From contig NZ_JAINZT010000002.1 in the NCBI RefSeq assembly GCF_020166515.1, forward strand, positions 186,001 through 250,000: a DNA stretch of 64,000 bases, written 5' to 3'. Both the position numbers and the translations under genes were made by a program. Source of the DNA: Robertkochia flava (GTDB lineage: Bacteria > Bacteroidota > Bacteroidia > Flavobacteriales > Flavobacteriaceae). The notes under the pieces are model-generated. The model ran no database searches. It was not told where the DNA came from and saw only the letters and a list, made by a program, of their open reading frames with translations. The stretch's first letter is position 1; each line of letters opens with the position of its first letter. Positions 23,048 through 32,035 of the stretch are shown here, piece after piece.

Positions 23048-25584
23048 ATACACCTAAAAAGCAAAAGGCAGGATTCTCCTGGTTACTGAAAATGGCATGG
23101 AGGGACGGACGTGCCAGCTGGGGGCGTATTCTCCTGTTCATGGCTTCCACCATTCTCGGTATCGGAGCTGTGGTTTCCATACAATCATTCAGCGATACCC
23201 TCAAAGAAAACATCGCCTTCCAGTCTAAAGAGCTTATGGGAGCCGACTATATCATTGACAGTGATAAGGAGCCCAACGAACGGGTACAGTTTCTGATGGA
23301 TTCCCTGGGGGGTTTTGATGCCCGCGAGGTGAGTTTTGCCTCGATGGCTTCGTTCTCAGGCACAGATCAGACCCGCTTGGTAAGGGTACGGGGAATTGAA
23401 GGAGGTTTCCCCTTCTACGGCAGCCTGGAAACCACCCCCGAAAATGCTGCTCAGGATTACCAGCAAAAGGGAGGTGCCCTGATGGATGCCACCCTGATGA
23501 TGCAGTTTGATATACAGCCGGGAGACACCATCAACCTGGGAGAGATCAGCCTGCCCGTGCTGGGGGCCCTGAAAAAAGCACCGGGAAGCAATTCCATGTT
23601 TGGGGCTATCGCACCCCCCGTGATCATTCCCTTCCGCTTTATCGGTCCCTCCCAATTGGTACAACTGGGAAGCCGGGTCGATTACGAATTCTATTTTGAA
23701 GACACTACAGCCGACCTGGAGGTTTTAGATGAGACGGTAGACCCCATGCTCGACGATGAAAATGCCGACCTGGACACCCACACCTCCACCAGCAGCCGGT
23801 TAGGCCGGCGCTACGAGAATTTCGGGAAGTTCCTGAACCTGGTAGCCTTCATCGCCTTATTACTGGGATGCGTTGGTATTGCCAGCTCCATCCATATTTA
23901 CATCAAGGAAAAACTGGGCGCCGTAGCCTTACTGAAATGTCTGGGGGCCACCCGTCGGCAAACCTTTATGATCTACCTCCTTCAGATCGCCTTTATGGGA
24001 TTTTTGGGCGGGATCATCGGCGTTGGGGTCGGACTCCTTTTACAACAATTCTTCCCGTATTTTCTTGGAGACCTGTTACCGGTAAACCTCAGCCTTTCTG
24101 TTTCGGTACCGGCAGTGGTTAGCGGACTTTTACTGGGAGTCATCATGAGCGTACTCTTTGCGCTCTACCCGCTGCTCACCACCCTTGGCGTATCGCCTTT
24201 ACAAACCCTAAGAAAACAGGCCGCCGGAAGTTCCCTCTCCCGAAAATGGGCATGGGGGGTATTTGGCACCATATTCCTGAGTATTTTCCTGATCTCGCTA
24301 TGGTTACTCGACAATGCCCGTTACGCCCTTTGGTTCGTGATCGGCATTGGCGTTACTTTTGCCATCCTCAGTGGAGCAGCCCATCTTTTTATGAAGGGCA
24401 TTAAAAGGTATTTCCCTAAACACTGGAATTTTGAAGCCCGGCAGAGTTTGCTTAACCTGTTCCGTCCGCAGAATCAGACGCTGATCCTCATTCTGGCCAT
24501 CGGCGTGGGCAGCTTCCTGATCTCGACCCTGTATTTTACCAAAGACATGCTTCTGGCCCAGGCCACCCTGGAAGACCAGCAGAACAACCCGAACATCGTA
24601 TTGCTCGATGTGCAGAGTGACCAGCGACAGGGGGTAACGAAAACTATTGAGGGGAATGAGATGAATGTGATCAGCGATATTCCCATTGTAACCATGCGCA
24701 TTGCCAGCATTAAAGGCAGACCCGTAAATGAGATCAGAAGAGATACCGTAAATGAGGTAAACCGGTGGATCCTGAGCCATGAGTTTCGCACCACCTACCG
24801 CGATCATATGGTGGATTCTGAGGAATTAATATCAGGTGCTTTTGTCGATTCTGCAGATCGCCAGGGGGTGATCCCGATCTCTGTAAGTGAAAATTTTGTT
24901 GACGATGCCAATGTTTCCCTGGGCGACAGCATTTCCTTTAACGTGCAGGGGGTGATCATGCCTACAGTGATAAAAAGTGTGCGCCGGGTCGACTGGAGCC
25001 GGATGGAGCCCAACTTCAACATCCTTTTCCCGGCGGGAATTCTGGAAAATGCGCCCCAGTTCAGAGTGTTTACCACCAAGGCCGGGAATGAAAATGTTTC
25101 TGCACGATTCCAGCAGCAACTGGTAAGACTCTTCCCGAACATTTCTGTGCTCGACCTCAGACAACTGCTCAATGTTCTCCAGGACCTGCTGGGTAAGATC
25201 TCCTGGATCATCAATTTTATAGCCTCCTTCAGTATCATCACCGGGATCATTGTCCTGTTTGGCGCCATACGAAGTACCCGTTTCCAGCGCATCCGGGAAA
25301 GCGTCTTATTGCGGACGCTGGGTGCCAGGGGAAAACAGATCACCAGGATCGTTGCCCTGGAGTATCTCTATCTCGGAGCTTTGGGAAGCCTCATCGGGAT
25401 CCTGCTTTCGCTGATCAGCTGCTGGCTCCTGGCCTATTTTGCCTTCGACACCACGTTTGTGCCGTCATGGTTCCCGTTTGTAGTGCTGTTCCCGGGCATT
25501 ACCCTGCTCACTTTGATTATCGGATGGAGCAACAGCCGGGGGGTGATCAAAAGTGCGCCGTTGAAGGTGCTAAGAAGGGAGTAA
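23044..25584 (+). CDS. ybbP: FtsX-like ABC permease, YbbP type
   Basis: An 846-residue permease with an N-terminal membrane helix (about 23-45), a periplasmic domain, and two FtsX-type membrane blocks. The first starts about residue 270 ('KLGAVALLKCLGATRRQTFM'), the second near residue 730 ('RESVLLRTLGARGKQITRIV'). The double FtsX layout with about 800-850 residues is the YbbP pattern, not LolCE or MacB. The ATG at 23044 overlaps the ATPase stop by 4 bp. After the stop come heptamer repeats and a convergent amidohydrolase gene. Confidence 0.92.
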   Translation: MNTPKKQKAGFSWLLKMAWRDGRASWGRILLFMASTILGIGAVVSIQSFSDTLKENIAFQSKELMGADYIIDSDKEPNERVQFLMDSLGGFDAREVSFASMASFSGTDQTRLVRVRGIEGGFPFYGSLETTPENAAQDYQQKGGALMDATLMMQFDIQPGDTINLGEISLPVLGALKKAPGSNSMFGAIAPPVIIPFRFIGPSQLVQLGSRVDYEFYFEDTTADLEVLDETVDPMLDDENADLDTHTSTSSRLGRRYENFGKFLNLVAFIALLLGCVGIASSIHIYIKEKLGAVALLKCLGATRRQTFMIYLLQIAFMGFLGGIIGVGVGLLLQQFFPYFLGDLLPVNLSLSVSVPAVVSGLLLGVIMSVLFALYPLLTTLGVSPLQTLRKQAAGSSLSRKWAWGVFGTIFLSIFLISLWLLDNARYALWFVIGIGVTFAILSGAAHLFMKGIKRYFPKHWNFEARQSLLNLFRPQNQTLILILAIGVGSFLISTLYFTKDMLLAQATLEDQQNNPNIVLLDVQSDQRQGVTKTIEGNEMNVISDIPIVTMRIASIKGRPVNEIRRDTVNEVNRWILSHEFRTTYRDHMVDSEELISGAFVDSADRQGVIPISVSENFVDDANVSLGDSISFNVQGVIMPTVIKSVRRVDWSRMEPNFNILFPAGILENAPQFRVFTTKAGNENVSARFQQQLVRLFPNISVLDLRQLLNVLQDLLGKISWIINFIASFSIITGIIVLFGAIRSTRFQRIRESVLLRTLGARGKQITRIVALEYLYLGALGSLIGILLSLISCWLLAYFAFDTTFVPSWFPFVVLFPGITLLTLIIGWSNSRGVIKSAPLKVLRRE

Positions 25585-25608
25585 GTAAAACGAGCCTTGC
25601 TCGTTTAA

Positions 25609-25671
25609 TTATAGATGATGAATTATAAATGATGGATTGTAGTCTTTGCTCTTTCATCTTTGCTCTTTCAT
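25609..25671. repeat. Heptamer arrays at a convergent junction
   Basis: ATTATAG, ATGATGA, ATTATAA, ATGATGG, ATTGTAG (25609-25643), then CTTTGCT, CTTTCAT, CTTTGCT, CTTTCAT (25644-25671). The second block covers the stop codon and the last codons (MMKEQR) of the minus-strand amidohydrolase gene. Confidence 0.85.
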
Positions 25672-26655
25672 CATGGAAACCACCTCCGAATGATGCTGAT
25701 GCTTTTCTTTTTCGGAAAGGTTTAAAAACCGGGCGGCGTTAAAATACAGGATATCCCTTTTTTGGGCTTCGTTTAGCCATCCGATATTAAAGATCACCCG
25801 AAGGTTTTCTTCGATGGTCCCCTCAAAATCGGAACCAAACATCAGCCGGTTTCCAAGCCCCTGGGCGAAAAGCCTTCTGAGGTTGGGCTCCCAGATCTGC
25901 CGGGGTTGGTAGAGGGAGATGGCACTGATATCGCAGTATACCCCGGAAAAGTCTTTCATCAGGGCTATGGCCTGTTCAGAATAGGAATCGCCGAAGTGCA
26001 TGAGATAGAGCTTAAGGTCTGGGTATTTTTGAAGCACAGGGCGCAGCAATTCCGGATTGGCATAATCCGGGCGGTAATTGGGGCGTTCCTTTTCATTCAC
26101 GCTGGGCGGACCGGCATCGGCATGCACGCCGATGGGCAGCTGCAGTTCTGAGGCCAGGCGCCAGTATGGCTCCAGTCGGGGGTCTGTGGGGGGTATTCCG
26201 TAGTAATTGAACAGGGTCTCTCCCATGGCCCGGAGATTTTTCTCTTTATAAAGTTCGCGTAGCTCTTCATAGGTCATAAAATCCTTCTCGCAGGGCCAGT
26301 CGCGGTCGACCATAGCGCTGCAGGGAAAGGTGATCCCTGCCCAGATCCGGGTATCGGCCTCCGCGTATTCTCCTGCATATTTCGGACTTCCACCGGCAAT
26401 GGCCAACACCACCTGGTTCCTGGAGAGGGTACCCATAACCCACTCTTCCCGGAGGCTGTCCAGGGCCTCCCCTTTGTTAAGATGGTCGGGGTTATAATGC
26501 TCACTCCGGGTGTCGCCCCGATACAAATGGAGGTGTACGTCGATCACCGGCTGGCCACGCATAAACTGCTCAAAGGTTTGCCCTGCCGCCATTTGCACGG
26601 AAACACAAAGGAAGAAGATGCATAGGTTTTGCAACCATGGAGTTGAGATTCTCAT
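25654..26655 (-). CDS. Secreted amidohydrolase-2 family metal-dependent hydrolase
   Basis: I place the start at 26655, where MRISTPWLQNLCIFFLCVSV gives a proper signal peptide ending AAGQ; the frame is open to 26730 but the extra 25 residues spoil the signal. The mature protein has the metal-binding HxH (VIDVHLHLY), 'GVHADAGPP', 'LYLMHFGD' and 'LMFGSDFEG', as in PF04909 TIM-barrel hydrolases. These act on small cyclic or carboxylated compounds; the substrate is not evident. The C-terminus (EKHQHHSEVVSMMKEQR) is partly encoded by CTTTNNT heptamers, so it may have been rewritten by repeat expansion. It is divergent from a ChaN-like gene. Confidence 0.85.
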   Translation of the reverse strand: MRISTPWLQNLCIFFLCVSVQMAAGQTFEQFMRGQPVIDVHLHLYRGDTRSEHYNPDHLNKGEALDSLREEWVMGTLSRNQVVLAIAGGSPKYAGEYAEADTRIWAGITFPCSAMVDRDWPCEKDFMTYEELRELYKEKNLRAMGETLFNYYGIPPTDPRLEPYWRLASELQLPIGVHADAGPPSVNEKERPNYRPDYANPELLRPVLQKYPDLKLYLMHFGDSYSEQAIALMKDFSGVYCDISAISLYQPRQIWEPNLRRLFAQGLGNRLMFGSDFEGTIEENLRVIFNIGWLNEAQKRDILYFNAARFLNLSEKEKHQHHSEVVSMMKEQR

Positions 26656-26796
26656 GAAAGACTGAATTAGTGAATTATGAAAATAAACAATTCCCATTAC
26701 AACTTTTCTTAGCATTCTGTTAAGCGGCAATAATCTGTGACAAAGGGCGAAAATTTTTACAGCTTGATTATATTTACCGAAAATGAAACCCCGTAC

Positions 26797-27648
26797 ATGA
26801 AAAAATTAATCTTCCTGAGTTGTTGTATTCTTACCTCCCTAACCCTGTCTGCCCAGAAAGAAGCGTTCAGGATCTATACTGCCAAAGGAAAAAAGGTTCG
26901 TTACAATAAGATGCTGCGTGATATGTCCCGGTCGCAACTGGTTTTCCTGGGGGAATTGCACAACGACCCTATAGCCCACTGGATGCAACTGGAGATCACC
27001 AAAGACCTGCATAAAAAGGAAGACCTGGTGCTGGGAGCCGAGATGTTCGAGGCCGACAACCAGGAGGAGGTATCCCAATACCTGGAAAAGAAAATTGACA
27101 AAAAGGCGCTGGACTCCCTTGCCCGGCTGTGGCCCAATTATCCTACAGATTATGCGCCCCTTTTAAATTACGCCCGGGACAACAAGCTGAAGTTTATCGC
27201 TACGAATATTCCAAGGCGTTATGCCAATATGGTTTACAAAGGCGGCTTCGAAGTACTGGACAGCCTGAGCGACCAGGAAAAAAGCTGGATGGCGCCCCTG
27301 CCTATGGCCTTCGACCCCGACCTGCCCACCTACCGCAAGATCCTGGAAATGATGGGCGGTCACGGCTCCCAGACCCTGGTGATGGCCCAGTCCACCAAAG
27401 ATGCCACCATGGCGCACTTCATCCTGGAGAATATGAAAAACAATGCGGTCTTCGTCCACTATAACGGCGCCTATCATTCTGACTTTTACGAAGGCATCGT
27501 GTGGTATATCAAACAGGCCAGGCCGGAGCTGGAAATCGTAACCTTTTCTACCGTGCTTCAGGACGATATCAGTAAGCTCAAGGAAGAACACGAAGGCAAA
27601 GCCGATTACATCCTGGTGGTGGATGAAGATATGACGCGAACTTATTAA
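26797..27648 (+). CDS. ChaN-family secreted protein (haem-binding uptake, Tiki-like)
   Basis: I place the start at 26797, where MKKLIFLSC begins a signal peptide cut at SAQ; the frame extends upstream to 26737 but that adds a non-signal segment. The mature part carries the ChaN hallmarks 'FLGELHNDPIAHWMQLEI' and 'GAEMFEADNQEEV', and later 'GGHGSQTLVMAQSTKDATMA' and 'FVHYNGAYHSDFYEG'. The family (PF04187) includes iron-regulated lipoproteins that bind haem and is related to TraB/Tiki proteases. No lipobox is present, so this one is probably periplasmic. Perfect heptamer repeats start 4 bp after the stop. Confidence 0.88.
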   Translation: MKKLIFLSCCILTSLTLSAQKEAFRIYTAKGKKVRYNKMLRDMSRSQLVFLGELHNDPIAHWMQLEITKDLHKKEDLVLGAEMFEADNQEEVSQYLEKKIDKKALDSLARLWPNYPTDYAPLLNYARDNKLKFIATNIPRRYANMVYKGGFEVLDSLSDQEKSWMAPLPMAFDPDLPTYRKILEMMGGHGSQTLVMAQSTKDATMAHFILENMKNNAVFVHYNGAYHSDFYEGIVWYIKQARPELEIVTFSTVLQDDISKLKEEHEGKADYILVVDEDMTRTY

Positions 27649-27652
27649 TTGT

Positions 27653-27708
27653 GAGTGGTGAGTTGTGAGTTGTGAGTTGTGAGTTGTGAGTTGTGAGTTG
27701 TGAGTTTA
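27653..27708. repeat. Heptamer array GAGTTGT, six perfect units
   Basis: GAGTGGT, six identical GAGTTGT, then GAGTTTA. It is the most regular heptamer array in the window and starts 4 bp after the ChaN-like stop codon. High identity suggests recent slippage. Confidence 0.92.
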
Positions 27709-27824
27709 AAATTATCTTATCGAGTTTAAATACGGGCCATTTGAATCTGTGAATGCCGGCTCCTGTTCACCAACTCCCTCTTAGTAAATTTCTTACTATA
27801 TTCATGCGATAAAACATCAATCGC

Positions 27825-30674
27825 ATGAAACTTAAATATTTAAGCAGCTGGATGCTTACCCTTCTCTTAATAGTGGGATGTGCCGGACCGGCTGCAGAAA
27901 AAGAAGAGGAACAGGAATTTACCCTCGATTACGAAAAATTCACTCTTGACAACGGACTCGAAGTTGTATTACACGAGGATCACTCCGATCCCATCGTGGC
28001 CGTGGCTACCCTTATGCACGTAGGATCTAACCGGGAAAAACCCAACCGCACGGGGTTCGCTCATTTTTTTGAACACATGTCTTTTAACGACTCTGAAAAT
28101 GTACCGAGAGGAGCCAACCGAAAACTCATCCCGGAATGGGGCGGAGAACGCAATGGAGGTACCTGGAGTGATGGTACAATCTACTATGAAGTGGTGCCAA
28201 AGGATGCCTTCGAAAAGATCCTCTGGATAGACTCCGACCGATTTGGTTATATGATCAACACCGTAACCGAGGAAGCTCTTGAACGGGAAAAGCAGGTCGT
28301 AAAGAATGAGAAGCGCGAACGGGTGGATAATCAGCCTTACGGCTACACCGATGAGATCATCCGCAAACACCTGTATCCGGAAGGTCATCCCTACAGCTGG
28401 ACGGTTATTGGTTCGCTACCGGACCTGCAGGCAGCTACCCTGGAAGATGTAAAAGAATTTTACAATCAATATTACGGTGCTGGAAATGCCACCCTGGTGA
28501 TCGCCGGGGATATAGACGCAGAGAAAACCAAGCAGCTGGTAGAGCGTTGGTTTGGAGAGATCAGGAAGGGGCCGGAAGTTCCGGAGATGCGACCAATGCC
28601 TGTAACCCTTGACAGTGTGAAATCACTTTATTTTGAGGACAACTTTGCCAAGCTTCCCGAACTTCGCATGGTCTACCCCACCGTAGAGCAGTACCATAAA
28701 GATTCTTATGCCTTAATGGCCCTGGGGCAATTGCTTAGCGGCAGCAAAAAGGCACCCCTGTATAAAAAGATCGTAGAAGAAAAGAAACTTGCCCCGGAAG
28801 CAGGCACCTACCAGAGCAGCAACGAACTGGCCGGAGAATTTATATTCCGGGTTCGTGCCAATGCAGGTACAGACCTGGATTCGGTAAAGGTAGCTATTGA
28901 GGAAGCGCTCGCCACTTTTGAGGAAGAAGGGATCTCCGATACGGAACTGAAACGGATCAAAGCCGAACTGGAAACCAGTTTGTACCGGGGCGTGGAAACC
29001 GTTTTAAACAAAGCCTTTACCCTGGTTCAGGACAATGAGTATAAGGGAGATCCTGCCTATATCACTACCCAGGCCAGGATCATGGCTGACATCACAAAGG
29101 AAGATGTGATGCGGGTATACCGGGAATACATCCAGGGGAAACCCTATGTAATGACCAGTTTTGTTCCCAAGGGAGCTGAAAGCCTCAAGGTGGAGGGTGC
29201 ACAACTTGCCGAAGTATGGCAGGAGGAGATCGTGCCCGGAAAAGCGAATGAAGAAGTTTCCCAGGGAGAGGAAGCCCAATATGAAAAGACCCCTTCTGCT
29301 TTCGACAGGTCAGAGCCCGAATACGGGGAACTGCCCACATTTGAAATGCCGGAAGTATGGTCAACTGCTCTTTCTCAATCAAATATTGACATCCTCGGGA
29401 TCACCTATGACGAACTACCCCTGGTAAGTTTTGACATCACCATTAAAGGAGGTCATATGCTTGAACCTATAGAAAAATCAGGCCTTTCCAGCCTCATGGC
29501 CAGTATGATGATGCAGGGTACCGTAAATAAAACCCCCGAGGAGCTGGAAGAAGCTATTGGCCTGCTCGGGGCAAACATCAGCGTTTACAGTGGTACAGAA
29601 GAAATGCGGATCTCTGCCAGTTGCCTGGCCAGGAATTTTGAAGAAACTGTGGCCCTGGTAGAGGAAATCCTGCTGGAACCCCGGTGGGATGAAAAGGAAT
29701 TTGACCGCCTGAAAAGCGCAATGCTTACCAATCTAAAAGGCAGGGAAGCCAATCCGAATGCCATTGCACAAAATGCAGCGTTTAAATTATTATATGGAGA
29801 TGACCATATCCTGGGAATATCATCTGCCGGAACCCTGGAAACTGCAGAAAGCATCACTCTGGACGATCTGAAAACCTATTATGAAAACAACGTGAGTGCC
29901 TCCATGGCTAATATCCACTTTGTGGGAATGGCCAATGAAGACAGGGTTCAAAAAGCCTTTGCCGGCATTGACAGCAGATGGGATAGCAAGGAAGTTGTCG
30001 TTCCGGAATATCCGGAACCAGAAAGAAATCACCAGGGAACCATTTTCTTTGTCGATGTTCCCGGTGCCAAGCAATCGGTGATCAATGGCGGACAACTGGC
30101 CCTGGCAGGAGGAAACGAGGATTTCAACAACCTCGAATACGCCAACGAAAAATTAGGTGGCGGAAGCAGTGGAGACCTGTTCCAGGTGCTGCGGATCGAA
30201 AAGGGATATACCTATGGGGCCTATTCCTTTATTGTTAAACGCGAAGCCATGGGACCCTTCTACCTCTCCACCTCAGTCCGGTCGAATGCGACCCTTCCTT
30301 CCATGGAAATCATAACCAGCATGCTCAGGGATTACGGGGAAGCATTTGATGAAGAGGATGTTCAAACCACCCGCAATAAACTATTGAAGAGCGCTACCCT
30401 GGCCTACGAAAGCATGGGAGCAAAACTTGGCATCCTGAGAGAGATCAGCAAATACGGAAGATCCCATAATTTCATCACGAAAGATCAACAGGAACTGGTT
30501 AATATGACCCTTGCTGACTTCAAAGCCACCATCGAAAAGTATATGCAGGAGGATGAAATGATGTACCTCATCGTGGGGGACAAGGCCACGCAGCTGGAGG
30601 AAGTTAAAAAACTCGGGAAACCGGTTATTGAACTCGATATCCATGGGAACCCGGTCGGGGACAGTGTTTTGTAA
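27825..30674 (+). CDS. M16 (insulinase/pitrilysin) zinc peptidase lipoprotein
   Basis: 949 residues, lipobox IVGC (Cys19), so membrane-anchored in the periplasm. The inverted zinc motif HFFEH (80-84) is intact with a downstream Glu in 'EREKQVVKNEKRERVDN'. The protein has two tandem M16 halves; the second half (from about residue 530) lacks HxxEH and acts as the inactive partner, as in PqqL/PMPB-like pairs. The family degrades peptides shorter than about 70 residues in a closed chamber. It is monocistronic with a terminator at 30695. A second M16 gene lies at 54267, so periplasmic peptide breakdown is well represented here. Confidence 0.94.
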   Translation: MKLKYLSSWMLTLLLIVGCAGPAAEKEEEQEFTLDYEKFTLDNGLEVVLHEDHSDPIVAVATLMHVGSNREKPNRTGFAHFFEHMSFNDSENVPRGANRKLIPEWGGERNGGTWSDGTIYYEVVPKDAFEKILWIDSDRFGYMINTVTEEALEREKQVVKNEKRERVDNQPYGYTDEIIRKHLYPEGHPYSWTVIGSLPDLQAATLEDVKEFYNQYYGAGNATLVIAGDIDAEKTKQLVERWFGEIRKGPEVPEMRPMPVTLDSVKSLYFEDNFAKLPELRMVYPTVEQYHKDSYALMALGQLLSGSKKAPLYKKIVEEKKLAPEAGTYQSSNELAGEFIFRVRANAGTDLDSVKVAIEEALATFEEEGISDTELKRIKAELETSLYRGVETVLNKAFTLVQDNEYKGDPAYITTQARIMADITKEDVMRVYREYIQGKPYVMTSFVPKGAESLKVEGAQLAEVWQEEIVPGKANEEVSQGEEAQYEKTPSAFDRSEPEYGELPTFEMPEVWSTALSQSNIDILGITYDELPLVSFDITIKGGHMLEPIEKSGLSSLMASMMMQGTVNKTPEELEEAIGLLGANISVYSGTEEMRISASCLARNFEETVALVEEILLEPRWDEKEFDRLKSAMLTNLKGREANPNAIAQNAAFKLLYGDDHILGISSAGTLETAESITLDDLKTYYENNVSASMANIHFVGMANEDRVQKAFAGIDSRWDSKEVVVPEYPEPERNHQGTIFFVDVPGAKQSVINGGQLALAGGNEDFNNLEYANEKLGGGSSGDLFQVLRIEKGYTYGAYSFIVKREAMGPFYLSTSVRSNATLPSMEIITSMLRDYGEAFDEEDVQTTRNKLLKSATLAYESMGAKLGILREISKYGRSHNFITKDQQELVNMTLADFKATIEKYMQEDEMMYLIVGDKATQLEEVKKLGKPVIELDIHGNPVGDSVL

Positions 30675-30694
30675 TATTTCGGTTTCTATAATTA

Positions 30695-30723
30695 AAAAGC
30701 CTCCGTTTTCGGGGGCTTTTTTT
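30695..30723 (+). terminator. Intrinsic terminator after the M16 gene
   Basis: Arms AAAAGCCTCCG (30695-30705) and CGGGGGCTTTT (30710-30720) with a TTTT loop and a 3' T-run; one T-G pair in the stem. Confidence 0.88.
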
Positions 30724-30744
30724 ATGGATAAAGGAAAGACACCG

Positions 30745-30849
30745 GAAGTAAGAATCTAGAGTAAAGAGCCAAGAAACAAGAGACAAGGAACAAGAGCAAA
30801 GAATCAAGAGACAAGAAGCAGGAGACAAGAGCAACGAACCAGGATAACA
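30745..30849. repeat. Long degenerate heptamer array GARNCAA
   Basis: Fifteen in-phase 7-bp units over 105 bp, among them GAGTAAA, GAGCCAA, GAAACAA, GAGACAA (three times), GGAACAA, GAATCAA, GAGCAAC, GAACCAG. It lies between the M16 terminator and the stop of the convergent channel gene. Confidence 0.88.
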
Positions 30850-30914
30850 ATCGAAAAAGGAATGGCATTGCAGGTATCCGTGTTATACAGGGGCATTCAA
30901 GACAACCCGCAGAC

Positions 30915-31571
30915 CTAATTTTTATCTTTAAGATATTTCCCCACGATAAGGGCGATGACCACGGTGATGTAAAACTGACCACAAAGTCCCAGAAGAACGG
31001 CAGTTTTCTGCACAAGTACAGAATTGGGTATAAGGTCACCGTAGCCAATTGTTAACACGGTGATAAAGGAAAAATACATTAGCCGGGATGAGTTCACCCC
31101 GAGCTCTCTTGAGGTCTCATAGGTGACCAGGAGGGCTTCAGGATCCTTTAACATGATGAGTTGCAATAAGAACATTCCTATAAAGCCCAGGGTAATGTAC
31201 CCGCTGAACATTCCAAGGATCACACGGGTTCCAACACTCTCCTCCCTTATGACCTGGAGAATGATCTCCACAAATAACACGATATATAAAAAGAGGTACA
31301 GGGCCGTTCTGCCGGACATCAGCGAGATGCTCTCCGATTCGACAAAGGCGAGAACCATCTGAAAAATGATCAGGGAAACGACCCCCCGGAAGAGCCATTT
31401 TCTTCCGGAAATAATGGTTAATCCTCCCACCAGGTTGGATAACAGAAAAATGGAAAGCAACAGTTGATCCCACTCATCAAATGGGAGTAGTAAAGACCCG
31501 AACAACACCAACAGCTGGGTGAGCAGATACAGGTGAAACCGATAAGGGTAAAAGGGTCTGAAAAGCCTCAT
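30915..31571 (-). CDS. Potassium-channel-like membrane protein (ion_trans_2)
   Basis: 218 residues with about four N-terminal hydrophobic segments (12-110) and a C-terminal pore unit: outer helix (about 117-141), filter TIGYGD (174-179) and inner helix (about 188-212). TIGYGD is the canonical K+ selectivity filter. There is no cytoplasmic RCK/TrkA domain; the last residues are KYLKDKN. A voltage-sensor-like S4 with regular Arg is not visible. The likely role is K+ flux in osmotic or membrane-potential balance. It is a single gene, convergent with the M16 gene. Confidence 0.88.
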   Translation of the reverse strand: MRLFRPFYPYRFHLYLLTQLLVLFGSLLLPFDEWDQLLLSIFLLSNLVGGLTIISGRKWLFRGVVSLIIFQMVLAFVESESISLMSGRTALYLFLYIVLFVEIILQVIREESVGTRVILGMFSGYITLGFIGMFLLQLIMLKDPEALLVTYETSRELGVNSSRLMYFSFITVLTIGYGDLIPNSVLVQKTAVLLGLCGQFYITVVIALIVGKYLKDKN

Positions 31572-31703
31572 CTCCGGGAATTTATATCAAATTACGAAAT
31601 AGTTCGGAATCATGCGCTCAGGAATACCGGCATGCGGGACAGAAGAGTGGGAAACCGCAACCAGGCTTCCCGATAGGGGAGATACGACTTAACAAAATCG
31701 GTA

Positions 31704-31850
31704 TCAGACCTTTTCGGTTGACCACAACATCGCCCCGATCGCCAGAAATCCGATCGCCGTTAAACCGGGTGCTGTGATCCTGTTCATGATGGCGATAACC
31801 AAAAGCCACCCGGCAAGGAAAAAGAGTACTACCGCTACCGTTTTCTTCAT
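31704..31850 (-). CDS. 48-residue membrane protein with two TM helices
   Basis: The minus strand encodes MKKTVAVVLFFLAGWLLVIA then IMNRITAPGLTAIGFLAIGA and MLWSTEKV, ending TGA. Two hydrophobic helices (4-21 and about 29-43) are joined by a short polar turn with Asn-Arg. The ATG follows an A/T-rich leader and the codon use fits the neighbours. I do not recognise a family. Other frames here (for example a 63-codon minus frame) look like shadows. It may be a two-helix component of an envelope system. Confidence 0.55.
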   Translation of the reverse strand: MKKTVAVVLFFLAGWLLVIAIMNRITAPGLTAIGFLAIGAMLWSTEKV

Positions 31851-32035
31851 GTGAACGTAATTAAAAGTTATTGCGAAAATAATTATTATTTAATTGATAT
31901 TCAGGATATTACAACTAAACATCAAGCCTGTTAAACCAGAAATATATTGTCCGACTTATATTCGCAATAATCCACCTTATACCGAATGCCCTAAATGCCT
32001 GGAATAAATACCAGGGCGATTATATTAATACTTAC

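Noticed and set aside
26656-26730. Longer start for the amidohydrolase (ATG at 26730)
   Set aside because: The extra 25 residues precede and spoil a clear signal peptide that begins at 26655.
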